This document shows, in pieces, positions 11,311-21,104 of a DNA stretch of 64,000 nucleotides; positions within the stretch are counted from its first letter, which is position 1; every line of letters begins with the position of its first letter. The stretch is from Paragonimus skrjabini miyazakii (taxonomy: Eukaryota > Platyhelminthes > Trematoda > Plagiorchiida > Troglotrematidae): assembly GCA_014338405.1 (NCBI GenBank), contig JTDE01001564.1, positions 32,562 to 96,561 on the forward strand, given 5' to 3'. The position numbers and the translations under genes were made by a program. The notes under the pieces are model-generated. The model ran no database searches, had not been told where the DNA came from, and saw nothing but the letters and a program-made list of their open reading frames with translations.

Positions 11311-13668
11311 TTACAACAAATCAGCGTATACAGAACAAGAAGCAAAAGAACGAACGGCACGTGACCTTTGGAATAAACGGTATTCTAAGTTTTACTTAAT
11401 TTAATCACTAACTGAGTATGTGTAATTGGAAAAAAAAATTTGAAAAACTCATAAAAATTGTGAAATAAAAATGCTGTACAAACTTTACATATGATCCTGA
11501 TATGCACATATATATATATATATAAACAAATAAGTAACTGATCGCAATCACTTCTGTCAGTTTTCTATCATCCATTTTATTCTCAATTAATGAATCGAAG
11601 CAACGATAGCTTGTGAAGTCTTCACCTTTCTATCACATATTAGGCATACACAAGTTCTGTCTTGATAAGCCTAAATTAGCACTCATGTCAGTGGACGAGG
11701 ATTATACAAATATATTTTTATTAATTAACAGGGATGCAACCAGTATCACCCATCCAAAAATCGGACAACCATTACTTTTTCGCGCATATTTTGTTCAAAA
11801 TCGAGTCAAAGACAGAGAATAAAGATGCATGATAAACCTGATCTAAACAATAATTGTAAAGATTTATTACCTAGAATGGAATTTATGTCATTGCTAAACT
11901 GTTCCCTGAGTTGGCTTTATACATTTTCACTGTGCTGGGTAGCCTCGTCAATCCAATATTTCACAAAGCCTTGATTGACAAGACAATTCGTTGTAATGAT
12001 TCTCTTGAAGTTCATTTACAAAGATCACATAGAAGGTTTCTAATGTACACATACAATAAGAAAACTATTCGAGACTTTAGGAAGCTCCTGGTTAACGAAA
12101 TGTACCTCCTCTGTTTAAATAATCGTTTCAAACTTAATGTTGTCTATCACATCATCAATTGTGTTAATCAATCTGTATACACTGTCTTTGAAAGAATAAC
12201 ACTATCTTTGACCATTTCCAGATAACGAAGCTAAATCCTTTGAGTTCGACCTCTCACCTCTTCCGTTCCGTCCTGATTCACTTTAGCCCAGGTTTATCTA
12301 TTTTAAATATCAGTGTGATCCCGATGTTTTTGACTAATCTGTCATACGCATTCGCTGTATACCTGTCCACCGTATACCCACTTGCTATCAACGTGAGGGT
12401 GCTTAATGTAAATCACCCTTACTGATCAGATTTTGTAGATTTACTCTGGTAACCTTAATTATGCCTACCTAACTGACGCATATTGTCATCTTGTCAGATT
12501 TGTTCCTACAAAATTCAACGCTGGCCTTTCCCTTGTTACTTGGCGACTTTTTCATTAGATACCTTATTGTTTACACGAGTGCTCACAAATTGAGGCTTGT
12601 ATTTACTTATAACTGTTTCCACTCATAGTACCATCACACCTACGACTTGGTTTCAAGTTTGTTTATAGTATGCGCATGATTCTACCGTTTATTCAACGTT
12701 CTTTGAAAGAACGTGTTATTAATTCATCATGTTTAAACACCACTGTCTAAATTAATCACCTGACTGATACACGTATCATGTCACTTCTGAGTTCATTTTA
12801 TCGATCTTCATGTGATTGAATTGCACCTGTCTAAATCTACGCAATTTCTAAACACTTCCTTACTTAGTAGTCTGTTAATTGACCCTCACTTTACGAGGTC
12901 ATAATATCACACGAGATTCAAGACGTACATAGGTAACATTTGCGTTTCAAACTTTTTGATGCCATATGAACACAAAAGGTGGAAAAATTTTCTTGTAGCA
13001 TTCTAACTGAACCGTACGAGTGCAGGACAAATGCGAAAATAGTAGTTAGTATGAGAAAGTGCCCCTGACAGATTGAACGTCAGGGAAGGACGATTCGGCA
13101 CAGGCAACGAGGTTTTCAGCATGTGTACACGAGGTATATGTGCAGGACGAGGTGTGAGATAAATTAATCAAATACCAGTATATCACCATCCCTCTCCTCA
13201 AACGTAAGGATGGTATTTATCAATCCACCGGTCTATGCGATCGCAATGAGTACTACTATCACCTATTCATACTGGAATTAAATGTTTTACTGTTTTTGAA
13301 CAGCTGTGTAGACAACAGTTTCTAATCAACAGGGCTTCAGGTTGAAAGTCGTGATTTCAAAAAGTTCACCGAAAGAAAGAACGCTAAGATAAACGTACAT
13401 TAGTTTACAACCACCAACAGAACAGAAGACAGACAAACGTTGACGTAAGCATCTCCGGTGTGTGACAATTACCATTCGATCGACCCTTGAGTAAAAACTT
13501 CACGTTGTTCTGCTGACAAAAATACGACCATCACTCGTGTACAATGCTTACCCGTTAACTTGTTCTTCGGTTGTCACCAAAGCTGACTCAAAAAAAGCGG
13601 ACAATTTATGGCAAGTTAATGTATCTTTGAAACTGTTTAGTTTTTTGAAACAAAGATAAATATCTACG
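11311..13668. other. No gene recognised; one AT microsatellite
   Basis: A (TA)n run lies at 11507-11524. A 104-codon open frame at 11911-12225 is AT-driven and carries no recognisable motif. The rest is unassigned sequence up to the Gypsy element; no 5' LTR matching the 3' LTR at 17956-18360 was found here. Confidence 0.5.
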
Positions 13669-14790
13669 ATGAGACTGGTTGCTGTTGAAAGTGACTTTCG
13701 AAAGATGAAAGCGGCTATCAAAAGTTTTGATCCGTATCAGAAGCTACACCTTCTTGATCCCAGTATGGAAAGAATTCAGCTACCAAACTTGAGTGAAATG
13801 GGCATAACCATGTACTTGCCTTTCTCTATCAGGGGAGTCGCAACAGTTGGCGACGGAGACCATTTCTAATCTATGGCATTGGATGGTGCTCACGTTAAGC
13901 TTATGAAGATGCTTGCTCAACGATTGTCCAATACGAGTCAGGACCAACCCGCACAACCCGGTGGTGTGCAATCCGTTGACAGTTTGGCAACCGGTATCTC
14001 CGAGTTCGTTCACGACGCGCTTGCGAACATGACATTCATCTCTTGGATCCGTCGGTACGATAACCTGTTTCGTGTCGAATTTGCCAGTCAGGACGATTCG
14101 TGGAAAGTATGACATCTCCGTAAACTTAACCCTGCGGAGCATTAGCGGCACGTCAATTTCGTCTTACCCAATAGCCTATGTGACACCAGCTTCAACGAGA
14201 TGGTCAGTATCCGGTCGCAGATATTCGGTGATCAGTCGTCTCTATTCAATTTGCGGTACCACTGCCTCAAGCTTACCAAGCAGGACTCTGATGACCTTGT
14301 CACTAACGCTGGCATCGTGAATGCGAGTATTTCAAGCTATCCTCCCTCACGGAGGATCAATTCAAGTGCTTCATCTTTGTCTGCGGCCTCCAGTCCTCTA
14401 ATGATGCTGACTTCCGTACACGTCTGCTCAATCGGATCCAACAAGATGAATCAGTTACCCTTCAGAACCTCACTACTGAGGACCATCGACCGCTCAACCT
14501 GAAACATGACTCTGCCTTAGTCCAGAATCCTGCTCAGTCCACAGCTTCTGTCAACACAGTCACATTTCCAAGGCAACACCACCCGCTGAACTCTACCTCC
14601 AAGAAGTCACCGCCCTCTCTTTGCTGGCATTGCGTTGCATGGCGTAACACGCGTTACTGCCACTTCAAGCAACACCGCTGTCAACGTTGCAAAAAGGTGG
14701 GCCACAAGGATGGCTATTTTCAGTCACGCACGCCGGGCAGTCAACGCCCAACTGACGAGCGACCACGCCTACCCCAACCCAAACCAATCA
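13669..14790 (+). pseudogene. Gypsy (CsRn1-like) gag remnant with Cys/His box
   Basis: This encodes the capsid-like protein and the RNA-binding box. A gag-typical stretch reads FISWIRRYDNLFRVEF (about 14034-14081), followed in another frame by SILSQIFGDQSSLFNLRYHC (about 14204-14263). The nucleic-acid-binding box is near 14620-14720: CWHCVAWRNTRYC, then HRCQRCKKVGHKDG. This arrangement resembles the unusual CHCC-type box reported for CsRn1 elements rather than the common CCHC knuckle. At least three frameshifts and several stops break it, so no intact protein can be made. Confidence 0.75.
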
Positions 14791-16140
14791 CCAGGTCCAG
14801 TTGCTTGCCTGCCTACTTCAAAGTTGATGTCGCCTCACGCAGGAAGTTCGTGTTCGTACTGATCAACGGACGCCCAGCTCGTCTCCAGCTTGACACTGCG
14901 TCCGATATCACTATCATCTTCAATCGACTACTTAGATAAATCGACCGACCGCCAGTCCAGCTGACATTCCATTCCGCCACCAGCGCCTGTGGCGGTACAG
15001 TGAAATTAACCGGGTAATTGCATTGTCGTGTCAACTTCAAAAACAAAGCCGTCAATGAAATCTGTCATATCTCTGATTCCAATCTCAACCTACTTGGTCT
15101 CTACTGGCTTGAACAACTCGGCCTGGCAAAACTACCAATCACGGGCATTTGCAATCGATTGCAGCCCCCCACAGCGAAGCCATCACGCATTGCGGATGAA
15201 CTCATTCGACGCTTCAGGTCGTGGTTCGACGGAAGTCTTGGCTGTTGCACTCGTCCCCAGGCAGTTTTGCACCTCAAACCTACGTCCCAACCTGTTTCCC
15301 ATTCATGATGCCCCGTACCCTACGCTGCCTTACCTCTCGTCGACCAGAAGCTCGAACGTCTTGAGTATATGGAGTGCTGATGCCTGTCACCTAATCATCC
15401 TGGGCAGTCTCCATCGTTGTCGTGAAGAAGGCCAGTTGATCGGTTCGTATCTGCGCTGATTTCTTTACCGGGCTCACTGCTGCTTTTGAGGCTAACTGCC
15501 ATTCACTGCCCATCCTTGAAGACCTGTTCATGATCCTTAACGGTGCTTCGCCAAGATCAATCTGGCCGACACGTACCTGCAGGTCAAAGTCGCCCCACAA
15601 TCCCGAGGTCTGCTGATGATCAACACGCATCGCAGTATGTACCAGTACACAAGACTGTCATTCACCGTCAAGACCGCCCCAGCCATTTTTCAGCAGATCA
15701 TGGATGCCATGCTATCTAGCCTGCCTGGCACGACTGCCTACCTGAACGACGTCATTTTTTCCGGGCGAACGCGTAACGACATTCGAGAACGAATCGCTGC
15801 CGTTCTCCAACGCGTCCACGTTTATGGGTTTCGGATTTGAGCAGACTGGTGCCAGTTTTTCATGTCATCCATCAAACACCTCGGCTTTGTCTTCAACGCT
15901 ACTGACCGCCGTCCAGACCCATAGAATGTTCTTGCTATCCAGCACATGCCACCTCCGAGGGATGCTTCATCGCTTCGCTCGTTCCTGAGTCTGGTTAGTC
16001 ATTACGACTGTTTCCCGCCTTCGTTGCACAACGTCCGAGCGCCTCCAAACCACCATTTCAGAAAGGACACACAATGGCACTGGTCTTCAGAATGCACATG
16101 GGACTTTGACAGGACCAAGTCTATGCTGGTCTGTACTAGT
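14791..16140 (+). pseudogene. Gypsy protease and reverse transcriptase remnant
   Basis: The aspartic protease site reads LQLDTASDITII (about 14887-14922), with DTAS for the usual DTG/DTS core. RT blocks follow: AKINLADTYLQVKVAP (about 15549-15597), SFTVKTAPAIFQQIMDAM (about 15658-15711) and the catalytic box AYLNDVIFSG (about 15736-15765). The catalytic YxDD has become YLND, so one of the two metal-binding aspartates is lost. The connection (HLGFVFNATDRRPDP) lies after an in-frame stop at 15838-15840. Frameshifts and stops separate the blocks. Confidence 0.8.
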
Positions 16141-16732
16141 CTCTGCTGACCCACTTCGATCTTTGCCTCCCTACACCTGTAGCGGCAGATGCCTCTAACT
16201 TTGGTGTTGGTGTCGTGATATCTCACGTCTTCCCCGATGAGTCTGAGAAAGCCATTATGCATGCTGCACGCACTCTCACAGATGCAGAGAAGAACTATGA
16301 CCAAGTTGAGAAGAAAACCTGGGCACTCAACGTTGCGATGAGGAAGCTTCACAAGATGGCCTACGGCCATCATTTTACCCTTCTAACGGACTACAAACCA
16401 CTTTTCCCCATATTCGGCTCGAAGAAGGGCATATCTGTGTACTTTGCCAGCCGACTGCAGCGCTGGGCCACCATCCCCGTCAACTATGACTTCAGCATCT
16501 GCTGTCGTCGAACTGAGGACCTCGTCCAGGCTGATGTCCTTTCTCGACTTACCAACAGCCAGCGTCCCGTTGAAGAAGACATTGTTACCGCCGCTGTATC
16601 CATTGAGAACGAGGTACGCCAAACACTCCCCAATGCTATCCGTGCAATACCAACTACGGCGCCCGAAGTCAAGCTCGCTTTAGAAACTGACCGCGTGGTG
16701 CAGCAAGCAATCAAATATGTCAAAACCCAATG
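16141..16732 (+). pseudogene. Gypsy RNase H domain
   Basis: A long open frame covers the RNase H that removes the RNA strand during reverse transcription. Visible motifs are ADASNFGVGVVISH (about 16180-16223), the ARTLTDAEKNYDQVEKKTWA block (16266-16325), HFTLLTDYKPLFPIFG (about 16372-16420) and QADVLSRL (about 16527-16550). The frame from 16215 to 16733 is uninterrupted, the longest intact piece of this element. Confidence 0.82.
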
Positions 16733-16769
16733 ACCATCATCTCCACCAGCCGGCGAACTTAACCAATTC

Positions 16770-17830
16770 TATTCACGATGCGAATTCCTCTCAGTCGTCG
16801 ACTCTTGTCTGATGTTCACTGACCGCGTCGTCATCCCCTTTTCGCTACGCCAATCCGTTCACAGACTGTTTCATTCGGGATACCCTCGTGCGAGACGCAT
16901 AAAAGCAATCGCCAAAAACAACGTCCACTGGCCTGGCCTCGATTACTAGATTGAAGATCTGATTAAGCAAAGTAGCAACTGCCGCGAAGTCGCCGAAAGT
17001 CCAGCGGCGTCGAGCCTCAGCCAAAGAAACAACCCGAACATTCATAGACACGCCTTCGTATAGATTTCGCGGGACCTGTCGACAGTGTGGTGTGCCTCAT
17101 TCTGACAGATGCATACTCCGAATGGTCTGAGATCATCCCGCTGACGCACACCAAAACCTCAGCCACCATCAACAATCTACCACGGATTTTCAGCCCACAC
17201 AGCCTCCCGGAGACGCTTGTCTCGGACAATGGATCGCAGTTTACCTCGGTCCGGTTCACGGAGTTCTGTATCCAGAACAACCTCCGGCATCTGCACTCAC
17301 CACTATGCCACCCACAATCCAACGGTCAAATCGAGCGCTTCGTCGACACCTTCAACAGAGCACTAATGAAGTCTCACGGGGAAGGACCGACAGAAGAACC
17401 GCTGCAAAGGTTTTTGCTCACTTACAGAACCACCCTTAATCTAGAGGTACCCAATGGACTCTCATCTGCAAGAGTTCACATGGACCGCAAGCTGAGGAGG
17501 AAATTCGATACGATGATTCCAGTATAAAAAATCTCGGAAGATACGCAGCAGCTCTCCCGACGCGGATTTGCCCTCTGCGATCTAGTCTATGCAAGTGACT
17601 ATCTTCCAGCTCGCCCACACTGGATAGCAGCAACAGTCAAGCATCGGAACGGCACAGTCCTTTACGAGATCAACGTCGGAAGCGATATTTGGGTGCGCCA
17701 CTGGAAAAAAATTCGCCCACGCCATTCCTGGACCAATTTAGAATCAGTTACCATTGGACCTACTTCTCAACACTTTCGAGCTCAGGCGCACTATAGAACA
17801 AATTCCCGCAACAGCTATTTCAGCACCCTC
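16770..17830 (+). pseudogene. Gypsy integrase remnant
   Basis: The N-terminal zinc region is recognisable as HSGYPRARRIKAIAKNNVHW (about 16873-16932), followed by a stop; only one cysteine of the CC half (SSNCREV) remains. The catalytic core is well kept at 17087-17527: first acid in LTDAYSEWSEI, second in LVSDNGSQFTS, third in SNGQIERFVDTFN, giving the DDE triad. After a stop at 17524-17526 the C-terminal part continues to VRHWKKIRPRHSW (about 17692-17730), the usual end of Gypsy integrases. Confidence 0.82.
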
Positions 17831-17955
17831 AACCCCTAGACCGAGCAAAGAGCTGACAGCCTTGCAATCAAGATGATTGGCAAATCGCAAGCTTACCTGT
17901 CTAATGCAGCTCGATCCCCGTCAACGGCGGTACCAATAGTGCTCAACAGGGGAGG

Positions 17956-18360
17956 TGTTGGGAAAGGGCAATTTTTCCCAAGAATTCGCCTTACTCGCCA
18001 GGAAAACGGAATTTTTCAGTTTTGGGAACGTGACTGCCCGCCAACATTCTCGAACATTTGAGTTTCGCGCTCGTCTCTGATTGGTCCGTTGAACGGCATA
18101 GACACAAGGCCGCTCAAAACATATAAATGCAGCTGCTGTACACCATTGTTTCGCCTTCATGCTGAACATCAAATATAGCCCGTTTAAAGGCCATCTTCTT
18201 TCTAACTTGTCGGGGAGTTCTAAGTTGCGAGAGGTGAGTTCTGATACTTGCGCTATGATTTTCGTGCAGTTTTGCGATACCGTTGCGTTCGTTCGTGATC
18301 GAGAAACTGCTCGCGATCTTTACGTTTGTATTTGCCTCTCTTTGTCAGGGGATCGTAACA
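17956..18360 (+). repeat. 3' LTR of the Gypsy element (405 bp)
   Basis: The LTR begins TGTTGGGA directly after a polypurine tract (AGGGGAGG, 17948-17955) and ends GATCGTAACA, giving TGTTG...TAACA ends typical of Gypsy LTRs. It contains a TATA-like box (18120-18129). No second copy was found upstream of gag, so boundaries rest on end motifs and polypurine tract only. Confidence 0.65.
18120..18129 (+). promoter_or_regulatory. TATA-like box in the LTR
   Basis: CATATAAATG lies 165 bp into the LTR, where U3/R promoters of Gypsy elements sit. Function is inferred from position. Confidence 0.4.
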
Positions 18361-18937
18361 AATACAAGCTTCCATAGGGAGGAATCCGTGGCTTAAAGAA
18401 TGAAAAAGATAAACCTGAAATTAAATACACAAAGTTATGGGAATGATAAAAACCGGGTCATCCGCAACGTCAACAGCAATTGTTGCTGAACACAGAGGGT
18501 AGTGGACTGAGACGTCTGACTGACAAAACCTAATTTCATTGAAGGATGCGTTTACTGCTGCTCCAGAAAATCAAAGAAAATCCACTAGAAACTCCGACTG
18601 TGTGCTGCTTAGATTATGTACTTTACTGCTGATGTAATTCTGTGCCATCCGTCAGCTTCTATACAAGTACCCTGTATTTCCAGTTGTTAACAACCACTTT
18701 GAGACACGCTGCCTGATATGAACAGCTGTCTCTCGTTTTATCCTTCCCATGTAGCTTCTACAGCAGCTACACGAGTGTTTGTATGAATAGTGGGGTTGGA
18801 AAAACGTAGGCTGTTTGTTCATAGCCGGGAGACTGGTGATCCGCACTACTATGTTGTTTTACGATATTACAAATTCTGGATACAGCGGCTGTTAGATGCT
18901 TTTTGTCATCACTAACCAACTCCCATTTAAAAACGGC
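18361..18937. other. No gene recognised between LTR and SINE
   Basis: Short unassigned sequence with no repeat, RNA gene or coding motif seen. Confidence 0.4.
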
Positions 18938-19100
18938 GAGGATATGCACTACTGACGAGATCTAATGAGAGCGAAACCCGAGTCTAGTACTTCTTTTCGA
19001 AGGGGGCCGACTGGAAAGTTTATGGCAATGCGACGGCTGCGATCAATCGTAGGTGATGTTCAACTTGAAATAAACCAAATCCCCGACTACTCATCAGTTC
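18938..19100 (+). mobile_element. SINE copy S1 (hammerhead SINE), 5' truncated
   Basis: It starts just upstream of the hammerhead and runs through the shared body (GGGGCCGACTGGAAAG, GCGATCAATCGTAGGTGATG) to the family tail CTACTCATCAGT. The tRNA-like promoter half is missing. It lies about 680 bp upstream of the chaperone start codon. Confidence 0.85.
18946..18990 (+). ncRNA. Hammerhead ribozyme in SINE S1, core intact
   Basis: Stem I GCACTA, core CTGACGA, stem II GATCT-AATG-AGAGC (4 of 5 pairs), core GAAA, short helix III around CCCGAG, cleavage triplet GTC, stem I partner TAGTAC (5 of 6 pairs). All invariant core bases are present. One mismatch each in stems I, II and III may lower activity. 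Predicted cut after 18984. Hammerheads in tRNA-derived repeats are known from the schistosome Sm-alpha family. Confidence 0.72.
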
Positions 19101-19777
19101 TAATTACACCGTCTGCTTTGACACCGTTGTTGCCTATATCGTTTTAGTGATGATACCACTCCACTGCTTGATAAAATGCCGGAGATATCGGTTTTCTGCA
19201 GAGTATTTGTCAGTGTGTTTACTTTTGGCCGTAGATGGTTCTCCATGCATAGTTTCTGTACTCCATGGAAAAGCGTTCTACCTATAATTTTCTTTTATTG
19301 CACTTGAAGCAAGCTTTCTAAGTACTCATTTTGTCGTGTTCAAATAGGTTTTTTTGTTGGTCGATCTTCCCATTGTGCCATCTGAACATCGAATAATTAG
19401 TGCGTCCAGGAACAGAAGGCAGTTGTTAACTTCGTTCTCTTTATTTACCTCAAAATATGAGTGAGATTGCTTCGACTTCAAGAACATCATGCTCAAATCG
19501 ATTAAGTTCTCATAAAGTGGCTAGGATGTCGTCTGAGTAACGTTTGTACAACATCGGTTTTGACAGGCTTTCACATAACAGATTCTAATCTTGCCATCCG
19601 TAACATATTCATGCGGAATCAAAATGTACAAATTGTTACCGTAGAGAATGTTACATCCTTTACGTCTCCTCACTGTCCTAGTCGAACACCAATTTCCAAT
19701 GTTCGCACAAATTATCGGAGTGAACCGCTGTATTAAAAACATTTCGTCTTTTCTCTCTTCCAAAACAGCGTACAACG
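19101..19777. other. Upstream region of the HSP110-like gene; no further gene
   Basis: The region presumably holds the promoter and 5' untranslated part of the chaperone gene. I could not identify a convincing heat-shock element array or TATA box. No other coding signal is visible. Confidence 0.4.
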
Positions 19778-21104
19778 ATGTCTGATGCAGCCATCGGGTT
19801 CGACGTTGGCAACCACAAATCATGCGTAGCCAGTTGTAATGAAACAGGGATTGACGTCGTTCTCAATGATTATCAACAAAGAACCACCGCGTATTTGTGC
19901 TGTCTCTCATCTGACTGTTCTCTCAACTAGAACATGCGTCGGGTTTGATGAACTTATGAGAATGGTCGGTTATGAGGCTGTGGTGCAGTTTGAAGGAAAC
20001 GTCAAGAACACTTTTGATAACTTCTTGCCTTTGATCGGAAAGCTTTTCAATGAGAATGCTTTACAGAAAGAACAGGAATATTTGTTGTACCAAGTGGTGG
20101 AATCTGAAGACAAACGGGTTTCAATTCCTGTGAGTGATTGTTTATGTACAGGATGTGACGTGTGTTGCTCCGCAGGTAAACTATCTTGGGAAACCTACCA
20201 CAATTTATCCGGAACAGCTAGTGGCCATGCAACTAACCCACTTGATAAAGTTTACCGAAGATTACTTTGGTAAACCACTCAAAACAGTAGTTCTAAACTG
20301 TCCATCTTACTACACGGATAATGAGCGACAAGCCATTCTGGACGCATGTCTCATTGCACAGTTGAAAAATGTGCAACTTATGGACGACATGAGCGCAAGT
20401 ACTCAAATTTGCTTTCCATCTTATTTTCTTAGTTGCATTATGCTATGGGTTCTATATCAAGGGACTCCCCAGTGCAACGGAGTCTCCTCGAGTAGTGGTG
20501 TTCATTTGTATCGGGTACACCAGCACACAAGTAGCCGCGTTCAACCTCCGACGAGATTTTGTGGAACTGTTGAAAGTGACCTATAGGCGTAACCTCGGAG
20601 GCCGAGATTTCGATCGTGTTTTGTTCAGTCATCTCAAGTCAACATTTGGTGAACATTCAGACCAAGTATCTGACTTTTTTTCAAATTCGTATTCTCCTAG
20701 TTATCGCATTTGGCTCAATTTCGTTTGAGAGATGCATGCCAAAAAGTCAAAATCAAGATGTCAGCGCACAATGAAGATATACCTATACGCTTGGACTACT
20801 TAGTGGGCAACAAACACTTGAATACCAGTATTCGACGTTCTGAATTTGAGGTATCAGGTTATTTTTCTAACTCGAACCTCTACTGCAGAGGGAAATTGAT
20901 ACATTACTTAGGGAATTAAAAAATTGTCTGGAAGAATGTGTTGCTTCACAAGAGTTACAAAATAAGATCATACACTCAGTGGAGATGGTTGGAGATGGAT
21001 TCCGCATACCTGCAATAAGTGCACTAGTTTCACAAGTCACTAAATTGGAACCACGTTCTTCTTTGAACTCTACTGAAGCAATAGCCAAAGGATGTGCTCT
21101 GGAG
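19778..21104 (+). CDS. HSPA4: HSP110/HSPA4-like chaperone, nucleotide-binding domain, six exons
   Basis: The product belongs to the HSP110 branch of the Hsp70 superfamily, cytosolic nucleotide-exchange factors and holdases for Hsp70. Exons: 19778-19890, 19931-20129, 20176-20398, 20433-20665, 20701-20850, 20889-21104; introns are 40, 46, 34, 35 and 38 nt, all GT-AG, and phases join without a stop to give 378 codons, the size of the complete ATPase domain. Motifs in order: GFDVGNHKS (phosphate loop 1), GNVKNTFDNFLPLIGKLF, YLGKPTTIYPEQLVAM, PSYYTDNERQAILDA, AIALCYGFYIKGLP, LGGRDFDRVLF, KIKMSAHNEDIPI, STEAIAKGCALE. The start is the ATG opening MSDAAIGFDVG. Odd: the second phosphate motif (VDMGH in relatives) reads ICIGYTS and the adenosine motif (VGGATRIP) reads VGDGFRIP. 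It may be a fast-evolving paralogue or a young pseudogene; all splice sites and the frame are intact. Shorter alternative for intron 2: 20130-20151. Confidence 0.88.

Larger units (their letters stand above)
13669..18360 (+). mobile_element. Ty3/Gypsy retrotransposon, CsRn1-like, decayed, with 3' LTR but no visible 5' LTR
   Basis: The order gag, protease, RT, RNase H, integrase, polypurine tract, LTR is complete. Frames are interrupted many times. The Cys/His-rich gag motif spacing matches the CsRn1 family of trematodes. GC content and codon use differ from the surrounding AT-rich DNA, as expected of an inserted element. Components are listed separately. Confidence 0.9.

Noticed and set aside
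11911..12225. 104-codon open frame
   Set aside because: AT-rich composition, no splice context and no recognisable motif; probably chance.
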